A program made the position numbers and the translations under genes. DNA of 64,000 nucleotides from Acidimicrobiia bacterium (GTDB lineage: Bacteria > Actinomycetota > Acidimicrobiia > Spongiisociales > ZC4RG35). The stretch covers positions 1-64,000 of the forward strand of contig JANQRA010000022.1 of NCBI GenBank assembly GCA_028284765.1, written 5' to 3'. The notes beneath the pieces were generated by a model that did not search any database, was not told where the DNA came from, and worked only from the letters and a program-made list of their open reading frames with translations. Position 1 is the first letter of the stretch. The number at the start of each line of letters is the position of its first letter. This document shows, in pieces, positions 17,901 through 24,830 of the stretch.

Positions 17901-18787
17901 ACGCCATCGGAGACAAAGCCAGACACGCACAGTGTCTGGAAATCGTCGCGGGAACTGAAGCGCGAGCTGGTCATCGAGAAGACGCCCGCCGGTTGCTCAG
18001 AGAGAGTCTCCATGAGCTCGAAGGAGTTGGCAACACATCGCTCGAGGTGCAACACCTCCGTTCAAAGGCCCTGCTGTGGGCGGAAGACGGCGACCTGGAA
18101 CGAGCAATCGGAGTGTTGGACGATGCCGAAGCCCTGAGCGAAAAGGCAGGCTTGGGTGACCTGTCGATCGACCTCATGTCCATCCGGGGCTGGGTCGAGT
18201 TCCGGCGCGGCAATCCAGAATCAGGCTACGACCTCGCGGCAACAGCTGCCCTGAACGTCTCGCCCGGCGTTGGCCGACCGTATCTCATCCATCACAGGCT
18301 GAGCGTGATCGCTGAGGCTGAGAATCTCACCGAAGTGGCGCGTGCGGCGGCGATCGAAGCTGACGCCCTATTGAGGACCGCCCTGCGAGGGCTTGACCCG
18401 GACACCGTGGAAGCTGCCATCGCAAGAGTGCCGGAGCACTTGGCCATCGCTGAACGGGCCCGGCGCTTCGCCCCCAAGAAGGTACGTGTTCAGCTCCCGT
18501 CGAGCGACGCACCCACCGGAAGAGCTCTCGAGACCGATGAGCTCGTGCCAGTCGTTTGGACAGTGACTGACCCTGAGGACGATCAGGTTTCAGACGCACA
18601 AGAGGTTCGCAAGCTCCGGGTGCTCCGATTGCTGGCGGAGGCGGAGGAACAGGGTGCGACGCCATCCGTTCGCCAACTTGCCGATGCGTTGTGTGTGAGT
18701 GAAACCACCATCAGGCGAGATATCAACGCCCTGCGCGACGAAGGGCATTCAGCGCATACAAGGGGCCACCGACAAACGGGCAGCTGA
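14954..18787 (+). CDS. SARP/BTAD regulator with AAA ATPase, TPR repeats and C-terminal HTH
   Basis: 1277 residues. The N-terminus (1-95) is an OmpR-like winged helix of SARP type, followed by the bacterial transcriptional activator domain (about 100-245). A STAND/AAA ATPase comes next: Walker A GEPGVGKT at 299-306 and Walker B LIFIDD at 411-416, then WHD-like and arm segments. TPR-like helical repeats fill about 680-1150. The last 60 residues form a DeoR-like helix-turn-helix (RQLADALCVSETTIRRD). Two DNA-binding domains at opposite ends are unusual. Family members integrate signals by nucleotide-dependent oligomerisation. GTG start with AAGGAG; divergent from the oxidase operon. Confidence 0.88.
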   Translation: MVEPLRIHLLGGFLLERGGITLPPIASLRGRSLLAYLATNKGRPIQRDLLAGMFWPDSPEGRSRRRLSHTLWQIQDVVNTPARSYIRSNSQTIELDPTSPLWLDVEEFDENFIATSSPNEPDRGTKLRRCVDLYRGDFMAGHFDDWVMVEQDIYRQRFLAALQRLIGVTKATGSYDEALDYAKRLTHHDALNEEAHREVMRLNVLLGRTSQAVEQYERVRSVLEEEMGAEPSPATHDIFQKILRQRRSGIHPPLTSKPAMLLGGSSEAPFVGRDDERRLVVDAMERVLGGSGGVVLMEGEPGVGKTRLAFELAEDARWRGFEVSWGACTDGAVRPFAPLVEVLGSLNPLRVEQLAEVIEPVWLGEAGRIAQITDHENSEPETTLRPSEGSDRMIEALVQTLEALGRISPHLIFIDDVHWADRDTLTVLRQASTRLAGSRVLLVLIYRSEEARGDPYVWDTLRDLDKGSGLGRAVLSPLSVFELENMVRRILGTTRLEPSVSASLHRQTGGNVLFTIETLLAMRDEGLFETETDPVSVLATHIEDRQIPVAPRVRSIIESRLALLKDEVTSIFELVALVGNRITIELLETVTKLDRSEVLHAVDELLYRGLVRDEGDGRYRVAHDQIRQVVVEVIDPDRRIVLHKRVASALIALDPDHVEAIGHHFRAGGEEAQAIHYLHAAGRRAVELNAFATARHHLRAATATADGIDLDEAQLFEMFGSLFDVLDVLGRRDEQHDVLGRLHQLAHSLPNRRSEVARRRAWLLAQEASFAQAEESAELSVRLDEKDQPTESLSRSLVILGTIRRWSGRPLEAIEPLHRAATISKSDEERAEALTELASTLVEVQQVAEALEHLSDASAIFIETEDLRGQAEVAGIEARALRTSGDRDGAVERYASAIALCRRIGYRHGEGMNLTNLSNLHQLVGDVAQSLAGYDRAASIFSDMGNTRGEAMVLVNSASARHNVLGEDDRARKDALRAMTHFDAIGDKARHAQCLEIVAGTEARAGHREDARRLLRESLHELEGVGNTSLEVQHLRSKALLWAEDGDLERAIGVLDDAEALSEKAGLGDLSIDLMSIRGWVEFRRGNPESGYDLAATAALNVSPGVGRPYLIHHRLSVIAEAENLTEVARAAAIEADALLRTALRGLDPDTVEAAIARVPEHLAIAERARRFAPKKVRVQLPSSDAPTGRALETDELVPVVWTVTDPEDDQVSDAQEVRKLRVLRLLAEAEEQGATPSVRQLADALCVSETTIRRDINALRDEGHSAHTRGHRQTGS

Positions 18788-18789
18788 AT

Positions 18790-18813
18790 CGATGGCGCAC
18801 AGCCGAGCCATCG
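18790..18813 (+). terminator. Weak hairpin after the SARP gene
   Basis: A 7-bp stem (CGATGGC/GCCATCG) with a 10-base loop begins three bases after the SARP stop. No T-run follows, so intrinsic termination is doubtful. Confidence 0.3.
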
Positions 18814-18877
18814 GTTGAGACATCCGATAGACGCTGATCCTCCATATTGACCTCAACGGACCCCAAAGGAGGATCAC

Positions 18878-18970
18878 ATGCGTCGTCGCCTTGCAGCTCT
18901 CGTCATCACGGTACTTGCCAGTCTTGCGGTGGCAGCCCCAGCGCTGGCTTCCGTGAGCGACATGAGCTGA
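18878..18970 (+). CDS. Putative 30-residue secreted micro-peptide
   Basis: ATG 18878 lies five bases after a perfect AAAGGAGG Shine-Dalgarno, the best ribosome site in the region. The 30 codons encode three arginines, a hydrophobic core and an APALA signal-peptidase-I motif (cleavage after Ala 24), leaving only SVSDMS as mature product. It is therefore either a signal-peptide-like micro-protein or a leader peptide. The stop codon sits inside a hairpin (18964-18986), and a second, stronger one follows. It lies between the SARP gene and the pseudo-kinase gene on the same strand. No known family. Confidence 0.55.
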   Translation: MRRRLAALVITVLASLAVAAPALASVSDMS

Positions 18971-18986
18971 ACCCGTCGCTCAGCTC
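18964..18986 (+). promoter_or_regulatory. Hairpin spanning the micro-peptide stop codon
   Basis: GAGCTGA (18964-18970) pairs perfectly with TCAGCTC (18980-18986) around a 9-base loop. The stem includes the TGA stop of the 30-residue ORF, an arrangement compatible with translation-coupled attenuation. Function is inferred only. Confidence 0.35.
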
Positions 18987-18996
18987 GTGGCGAACG

Positions 18997-19024
18997 TCGA
19001 GTCGGGCCATTGTGCCCGACTCGA
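18997..19024 (+). terminator. Strong GC-rich hairpin before the pseudo-kinase gene
   Basis: TCGAGTCGGGC pairs perfectly over 11 bp with GCCCGACTCGA around the 6-base loop CATTGT. The tail (TTAAGTCTTT) is moderately T-rich but lacks a continuous U-tract, so it could be a weak terminator or an RNA-stability element. Confidence 0.5.
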
Positions 19025-19070
19025 TTAAGTCTTTGGAGGATAGAGAATAGACACGCGAATCACCCCCGCG

Positions 19071-20063
19071 ATGTTCGATGAGATTCTGGCTTCCGTACCG
19101 CAGACGATCATCGAGGTGGACACCGACTTGATCATCAAGTTCGTGAACCGCCCTGTCGCGTCGTTCTTCACACGACAGGTGGCAATTGGAGACCAGCTGC
19201 TTGATGTTGTGTCGACGACGGCCGCAGATGCCCTAGTCGACGCCATCGACAACGCCCAAAGGATTGGCCGCTCTTTGAGTGAGTACCGCACGACGAGTGC
19301 GGTGTATGGGGTCTCAGCCAAACCGCTCGAGTCGGCCGACGGCACCTTGGTCATTGTGGAGAGCGCCAGCCAATTCGATGGCAGTGGAGCCACAGTTCGA
19401 GAGCTCCTGCGTGACCACAAACGCTTCCTTTCTGCAGTCCGCTACGACCTGGCCAACCCTCTGTCCGCGGTCACTGGTTGTGCGTCAGTGCTGCTCGAGG
19501 GTGGCCGCAGCCTCAATGAAGAGACCCGATCAACGCTGCTTCGCCACATGTCCGACGAGGCCTACGACCTCAACGCAACACTCGACGACCTGCGGACTGC
19601 TATCACCATCGAACTGGGTCAACTCGAATTGGCCAGCGTTCTCTTTGACGCAGCTGGCACGGTAACTCAGGTTGTCGAAGGCCTCGCCCCTCGCTCCGCC
19701 GTGATCGAGGTCGAGGCAGACCCGGGGGTAACTGTGTTAGGTGATCCCGTCCACTACCGACAGATCGTCCGAAGTCTCCTGATCAACTCACTCAGCCACG
19801 CCAGTGGGCGTATACGGGTGTCCATCGCGGAGGAGGACGATCTTTCTGTGGTATCAGTCCGGGACAAAGGCGAGTTGGTTTCTGCCGAATGGTCTCGCCC
19901 CAGAGAACGCAAACCGGCCAACTACCCAACCACGCCCCGCAAGGTGGGATTGGGGCTCTGGGTGTCGCGCGAACTCGCTGCAGCGATGGGTGGTGATCTC
20001 AAGTTCGATCACATGGACAGCGAGACGAAGTTTCGCCTGACTGTTCCGAGCGGCAGACAGTAG
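19071..20063 (+). CDS. PAS-containing pseudo-histidine kinase
   Basis: 330 residues. A PAS-like sensor (about 1-100) is followed by a DHp-like helix and a HATPase_c domain. The H-box reads VRYDLANPLSAV, so Tyr 125 stands where the phospho-accepting His normally is. The N-box (RSLLINSLSHASG), G1 (VRDKG) and G2 (GLGLWVSRELAAAMGG) motifs are recognisable but abbreviated. No transmembrane helix: a cytoplasmic protein. It probably acts as an allosteric partner rather than an autokinase. The only start is ATG 19071, without a good Shine-Dalgarno; TTTGGAGGA lies about 30 bases ahead. Stands alone on this strand, convergent with the glycosyltransferase gene. Confidence 0.75.
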   Translation: MFDEILASVPQTIIEVDTDLIIKFVNRPVASFFTRQVAIGDQLLDVVSTTAADALVDAIDNAQRIGRSLSEYRTTSAVYGVSAKPLESADGTLVIVESASQFDGSGATVRELLRDHKRFLSAVRYDLANPLSAVTGCASVLLEGGRSLNEETRSTLLRHMSDEAYDLNATLDDLRTAITIELGQLELASVLFDAAGTVTQVVEGLAPRSAVIEVEADPGVTVLGDPVHYRQIVRSLLINSLSHASGRIRVSIAEEDDLSVVSVRDKGELVSAEWSRPRERKPANYPTTPRKVGLGLWVSRELAAAMGGDLKFDHMDSETKFRLTVPSGRQ

Positions 20064-20068
20064 AGAAC

Positions 20069-21472
20069 TCAGTCGGCGAGGCTTCCGACTCCCCGTCGCT
20101 CCATGTTGCCCCAGGTCATCGTCGACTTTCCCCCGAAGATCGCCCGAATCCTCCAAGCAACTGTCATCTGTCGCAAGCCGAGGTTCTCAATCAAAGCGAT
20201 AACCAGTAGTCGAGACGTGTCCCGGGGAGAATTGAAGTAGCCAAAGGCTTCGTCGAGCATCAGGGCCAGAAGAGAGTTGAGAAGTCCGATCCCGAACGCC
20301 AACGCAAGCAGTGCGAGAAGCGAAGCCGTGTTGAGGGCACCCAGTAAGAACGCAGTTGGGATGACGATCCAACCGACAAACTCGACTATTGGTGCCAGGT
20401 ACTCGAACAGGACCATCCCCGGCCACGTCACGATGCCTAGCTTTCCGTAGCGGCGCTTGAAGGTGAGGGCTCGAAAGTCGCTCACCACCGACATCAGCCC
20501 CCGGTGCCATCGGATCCGCTGTCTCCTGAGCACGCGTGCCGTCTCAGGAACCTCCGTCCAGATGACTGCCGAAGGATCGTAGGAAATCCGGTAGGGGATG
20601 CCCTTCTCCAAGTGATAGCGATGGAGCTTCATTGTCAGGTCCATGTCCTCACCGAAATGGCCAGGCGTAAAACCGCCAACCTCCACCATCGCGGAACGTT
20701 TCCAGATACCGAACGCACCAGACACCAGCGGCAGCGCCTCAAGAGAAGACCATGCCGGGCGGCTGGCAAGGAATGTCCGCACATACTCAAGTGACTGCAT
20801 CCTCGGGATCATCGACTTGGGGACGCTGGCCTCAACCAGATGCCCAAGCTCAACCCGACTGCCGTTCAGCGGCCGGATGTTCCCTCCGACGGCCACGGTC
20901 CTCACCCGATCTTCTACAACCTTTCGCATCGAGGCGAGCAGGCAGTCAGCATCGAGGATGACATCTGCGTCCGTGCATAGGACGTAGGGGTAGCGGGCAG
21001 CGTTGACGCCTGCGTTCAAGGCATCCGCCCGACCACCGTTTTCCTTTTGTACGACGGTGATGTCTACAGGACTGTGCCCCCGATAAATCGCCTTGATTGG
21101 CGCCGTCGCTATGTCCGGGCGATATGGGATCTGAACGATCTCGAGATCGAACGCTTCGATCATGCGATCGAGCGTCTCGTCAGTCGAGCCGTCATCTGCC
21201 ACAACGATTTCAAACCTCGGGTAGCGCACGATCGACATGGATCGGATCGAATCGACGATGCCTTGGGCCTCGTTGTAGGCGGGGATCACTATCGATATGG
21301 GTGGAGTGCTATCACTGGCGAGCATCTCCCAGAATCTTCCGAATCGATGCAAGAACCAACTGTTCCTGAGGACAAGCGCGGATCGAATTCCGAGGAAGAT
21401 GAGATACGCCTGCATCACAATGAAATAGAGGAGCGTCAGATATCCAACCCAACGGAGGATGTCGAAAATCAG
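20069..21472 (-). CDS. Processive GT2 family membrane glycosyltransferase
   Basis: The GT2 core reads SIVIPAYNEA, VVADDGS, CTDADV (metal-binding DxD type), EDMDL (base) and QRIRW, the QxxRW motif of processive beta-glycan synthases such as PgaC/IcaA and hyaluronan or cellulose synthases. Helices flank the core: one or two at the N-terminus and four or so after it. The product is unknown: a beta-linked polysaccharide by family analogy. The start is uncertain. CTG 21472 overlaps the HEAT gene stop as CTGA and keeps the first helix; GTG 21418 or ATG 21415 would truncate it, and ATG 21703 would overlap the upstream gene by 235 bases. Third gene of a receiver-HEAT-GT2 operon. Confidence 0.85.
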   Translation of the reverse strand: MIFDILRWVGYLTLLYFIVMQAYLIFLGIRSALVLRNSWFLHRFGRFWEMLASDSTPPISIVIPAYNEAQGIVDSIRSMSIVRYPRFEIVVADDGSTDETLDRMIEAFDLEIVQIPYRPDIATAPIKAIYRGHSPVDITVVQKENGGRADALNAGVNAARYPYVLCTDADVILDADCLLASMRKVVEDRVRTVAVGGNIRPLNGSRVELGHLVEASVPKSMIPRMQSLEYVRTFLASRPAWSSLEALPLVSGAFGIWKRSAMVEVGGFTPGHFGEDMDLTMKLHRYHLEKGIPYRISYDPSAVIWTEVPETARVLRRQRIRWHRGLMSVVSDFRALTFKRRYGKLGIVTWPGMVLFEYLAPIVEFVGWIVIPTAFLLGALNTASLLALLALAFGIGLLNSLLALMLDEAFGYFNSPRDTSRLLVIALIENLGLRQMTVAWRIRAIFGGKSTMTWGNMERRGVGSLAD

Positions 21473-22608
21473 AATCCCGGTACCCCCGATCCCCTCATAT
21501 GGCGAAGCAGTCGAGCTTCGTCTCGTGTTGCTCTCTGCTCTCGATGATTCGTGACGGCCTTGGCTAACTCGCCAGAATCTTCCAGGGCTTCTGCGGCAGC
21601 ATCCCTTGCGAAGGGATCCACGGAGCTCAATGCGCGGTACAACGCCTCGACTCCCCCGGGTAGCCGCACGAGAGCAGCGGCTGAGTTGCGACGTACCCAC
21701 CATGCTCGATCTCGCAGTGAGGCAACCAAATCATCGACGTTCTCGGCTAGGCCGACTTCCCCAATGGAGGTAGCTGCCTGAGCCCGCACACGCCAGTCGC
21801 TGGAGGCAAGCGCATCGATGAGCGATGGGATAGCGAAGCCTCCCCCCACCCCTCCAAGTGCACCGGCGGCTGCAATCTGGACTTCTGGGTTTGATGACAG
21901 GTCGAGAACTTGTGCGATCCGAGGCCCAACGGAGTAGTCGCCGATGGCAGCCAGTGTGCGGATTGCCTGGACGATGGCACTCGTGTCTCCATCTGCGTGG
22001 TTGACGATCACAAACGCCATCAAGGGAGCGCTCGCATCCTCCCCAAACTCCGCGAGGGCATCGCCGAACCGGGCCCGAACCCAATCACTCTCTTCTCCCA
22101 GTCTGCCAACTATGCGGTCGATAGCCGGGGTATATCCCATGCGCGCCAAACCGCGGGCTGACTGGACGCGTATCTCGTCGTCGGAATCGTCTAGATGCTC
22201 CATCAGGATTGGTGCGGATGCCTCGTTGCCCAACTCGGCAAGTGAGACGGCTGCCCTGAGTCGGCGAAGCCCACCGAATCTCTTGCGAAGGAGACCCTCC
22301 TGTCTGGATACGAGATCGTACGTCGTAGCGATCTCTGACAGCCTTTCTATTTCCGATCCGGCGATGGTGTATCTGAGGTCGATCACCGCGTCGAGGAACG
22401 CCTCATCTTCTGCGGCGTTTGAAGGAATCGGATCGACAGCATTCTCGTATGTCAGGTGACGGCTGAGGAGTGTCAGATATTGAGTGCGTCGCTCTGCGTC
22501 TCGGCGCATCCGCACACGATGGACTGCTTTGAGGATGATCAAGCCCACCAACATGACGACGTCGATCGCGAAAACTGTGAGCACTGCCCACAGAACAAGG
22601 TCAGGCAT
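21469..22608 (-). CDS. Membrane-anchored HEAT-repeat protein
   Basis: 379 residues. A single helix at about 5-26 is followed by a cytoplasmic segment with at least five HEAT/PBS-lyase-type repeats (for example DEIRVQSARGLARMG, DWRVRAQAATSIGEVG, RAWWVRRNSAAALVRL). Such repeats form scaffolds for protein interaction. The gene is three bases downstream of the receiver and overlaps the glycosyltransferase start, so the three products likely work together. I infer a scaffold or signal relay controlling polysaccharide synthesis. Confidence 0.8.
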   Translation of the reverse strand: MPDLVLWAVLTVFAIDVVMLVGLIILKAVHRVRMRRDAERRTQYLTLLSRHLTYENAVDPIPSNAAEDEAFLDAVIDLRYTIAGSEIERLSEIATTYDLVSRQEGLLRKRFGGLRRLRAAVSLAELGNEASAPILMEHLDDSDDEIRVQSARGLARMGYTPAIDRIVGRLGEESDWVRARFGDALAEFGEDASAPLMAFVIVNHADGDTSAIVQAIRTLAAIGDYSVGPRIAQVLDLSSNPEVQIAAAGALGGVGGGFAIPSLIDALASSDWRVRAQAATSIGEVGLAENVDDLVASLRDRAWWVRRNSAAALVRLPGGVEALYRALSSVDPFARDAAAEALEDSGELAKAVTNHREQRATRDEARLLRHMRGSGVPGF

Positions 22609-22611
22609 GCA

Positions 22612-22980
22612 TCAGCTGTGGAGTCGTCGACGTATGCGAGCCACCAGCTCGGGGATCCTGAACGGCTTTCGAACGAAGTCTTCGGCACCGAGTTCGATAC
22701 TTTCAACGGCCGTCGATTCGTCTTTGATCGCCGACAGAACGATCACCGGTAGAACAACGCCCTCCTCGTGCCATTTCTTGATGATCTCGAGCCCGAGCAG
22801 ACCCGGCATGAGTTGGTCGAGGATCGCCAGGTCAAAGGACTCGCTCCGACCCAGCTCATAAGCCGAATCCCCGTCCGCGGCAGATTCGACTTCGAAGCCT
22901 TCCTTCTCTAGCGCCGCAACCAACACAGCGGTGACGACCTTTGAGTCGTCAGCGAGCAGGATGCGGTACTTGGTTGCCAT
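22612..22980 (-). CDS. Single-domain response regulator (CheY-like)
   Basis: 122 residues, a complete receiver: acidic pair Asp 11/Asp 12, phospho-acceptor Asp 55 (LDQLMPG), switch Ser 83 (LSAIKD) and Lys 105 (RKP). No output domain. First gene of the operon with the HEAT scaffold and the GT2 synthase, so phosphorylation may gate glycan export. ATG 22980 is preceded by a 195-base divergent region shared with the DUF1254 gene. Confidence 0.9.
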   Translation of the reverse strand: MATKYRILLADDSKVVTAVLVAALEKEGFEVESAADGDSAYELGRSESFDLAILDQLMPGLLGLEIIKKWHEEGVVLPVIVLSAIKDESTAVESIELGAEDFVRKPFRIPELVARIRRRLHS

Positions 22981-23175
22981 GGTCGACTCCGACGTGTCGG
23001 CTCAATTTGTGAACGGCCCGTCGCACCGATTCGACGAACACATCATATGCCGGGGACACCCAGCTCGGCGGCACTCCAACTAGGGGCCTGGATCGGACAC
23101 AAGAGGACGAAGGTCCCCTGGTCCTAGGGTTCGCGGGCGTCGTATGCTCAGCTGCAGGGGTCAGTCAGGAGAGCC

Positions 23176-24120
23176 ATGCCCGAGAAAGTGAACGTTGACA
23201 ACTTCATTCGAGCCGAAACGGCACGGATGTTCGATGGAGCGGTCGGCCTTGCCGGCGCGACCAACATCTGGAAGCACAACCGGGTTCCCACGCCACTCGA
23301 CAGCCAGGTCGTTATCAGGATGAACCGTGACACTCTTTACAGCTCGGCAATCGTCGACATCAGTGAGGGCGCAACCCTCACCATCCCGGAGACAGACGGA
23401 CGCTACCTGTCGGTCATGGTGATCAACGAAGACCACTACATCAACGAAGTCCTCCGAGAGCCGGGAGACCACGACCTGACTATCGATCGTTTCGGCACAC
23501 CTTTCGTAGCGGTGGTGCTTCGAGTGTTCATGGACCCAGCCAACCCCGAAGACGTAGCAACAGTCCATGCAATTCAGGACGGGCTGGAGCTGGCGACCAA
23601 CAGTTCGAGGCAGTACTCACATGTCGTCTACGACGAAGAGACTCGAAGCCAGACCGCCAAGTCCCTGCTGGAACTATACGAAGGTGTCCCGGACGCCAAG
23701 CTGACATTCGGACCAAAGGCAGAGGTCGACCCCGTACGTCATCTGTTGGGCACCGCTGCCGGATGGGGAGGTCTCCCGGAGGCTGAGGCGTTCTACCTGA
23801 TCGAATCGGAGCCCAGAAGCGAGGGCCAATACACGCTCACCCTCGACGAGGTTCCGGTTGACGGGTTTTGGTCAATGAGCATCTACAACAAAGACGGGTT
23901 CTTTGAAGAGAATCCATACGACTCCTACAGCATCAACGGTGTCACAGCGGTTGCGGACGACGACGGGTCCATAACCCTCAACCTGTCTCCGGAACCCAAC
24001 GGAATGAAGAACCATCTCTATGTGATGGATGGCTGGAACTATGCCTTTCGCCTATACCGGCCGCGACCTGAAGTGCTCGATGGGTCGTGGCAGCTGCCGG
24101 AGATCAGGTGTCGGGATTGA
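23176..24120 (+). CDS. DUF1254/DUF1214 domain protein
   Basis: 314 residues from ATG 23176 with AGGAGAGCC ahead. The N-terminal part (VNVDNFIRAETARMF..., NRDTLYSS) has the DUF1254 pattern, and the C-terminal part (DGFWSMSIYNKDGFFEENPYDSYSI) has the DUF1214 pattern. No signal peptide is visible, unlike many relatives that are secreted. The biochemical function of the family is not settled; I make no specific claim. Followed by a GAP-family gene 22 bases later. Confidence 0.8.
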   Translation: MPEKVNVDNFIRAETARMFDGAVGLAGATNIWKHNRVPTPLDSQVVIRMNRDTLYSSAIVDISEGATLTIPETDGRYLSVMVINEDHYINEVLREPGDHDLTIDRFGTPFVAVVLRVFMDPANPEDVATVHAIQDGLELATNSSRQYSHVVYDEETRSQTAKSLLELYEGVPDAKLTFGPKAEVDPVRHLLGTAAGWGGLPEAEAFYLIESEPRSEGQYTLTLDEVPVDGFWSMSIYNKDGFFEENPYDSYSINGVTAVADDDGSITLNLSPEPNGMKNHLYVMDGWNYAFRLYRPRPEVLDGSWQLPEIRCRD

Positions 24121-24142
24121 GGATCAGGGAAACGACAAGGAA

Positions 24143-24817
24143 GTGAGCATCGGCGACGCCGTTGGGCAATCCCTCCCCTACGCCGTTGGTATCGCAGTCA
24201 GTCCTGTACCCATCGCAGCGCTGTTGCTGATGCTGGTCACCAAGAAGGCTCGAACCAATGCTCCACTGTTCCTCTTGGGATGGATCGCCGGATTGTCGCT
24301 AGTGGGCGGAATCGTCTTGCTGATACCGGGCTTTGAGACATCCGAAGGCGGCCCTTCCTTCGCAGCAGGTGTCGTCAAGGGAGTTCTCGGCTTGCTGCTT
24401 CTTGTGATGGGTGCAAGAGCATGGCGAAGTCGTCCTAGACCGGGCGAGACGGCCGAGCCCCCAGCCTGGATGGATCGTGTGGACGGTCTGGGCGGCGGCG
24501 GTGCACTAGGACTCGGACTCCTGCTGAGTGGGGCGAACCCCAAGAATCTGCTTCTCGCAGCCGCCGGCGCTGCCACCATCTCGAGTGCCGGACTGATGAC
24601 CGGTCAGAAATCCGGGAGTCTCGCCATATTCGTCCTTGTCGCCTCGCTAACGATCCTCGTCCCCGTCGTGCTCTATTTTGTGCTGGGAATGAAGGCAGAA
24701 AGTGCGATGAGCGAAACCAAGGAGTGGTTGATACAGAACAACCAAACAGTGATGGCTGTCTTGATCCTCGTGATCGCAGTCTCCCTCATTGGCGACTCGA
24801 TAGAGATCCTGTTCTGA
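24143..24817 (+). CDS. GAP-family (Sap-like) multi-pass membrane protein
   Basis: 224 residues from GTG 24143, just after AAGGAA; upstream in-frame starts would overlap the DUF1254 gene. Six hydrophobic segments can be counted, with the characteristic LLSGANPKNLLLAAAGAA motif of PF11139, whose mycobacterial members take part in lipid (sulfolipid, glycopeptidolipid) export. The related SulP-type gene follows after 13 bases. The cargo is unknown. Confidence 0.75.
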   Translation: MSIGDAVGQSLPYAVGIAVSPVPIAALLLMLVTKKARTNAPLFLLGWIAGLSLVGGIVLLIPGFETSEGGPSFAAGVVKGVLGLLLLVMGARAWRSRPRPGETAEPPAWMDRVDGLGGGGALGLGLLLSGANPKNLLLAAAGAATISSAGLMTGQKSGSLAIFVLVASLTILVPVVLYFVLGMKAESAMSETKEWLIQNNQTVMAVLILVIAVSLIGDSIEILF

Positions 24818-24830
24818 GACGTATGGAAAG

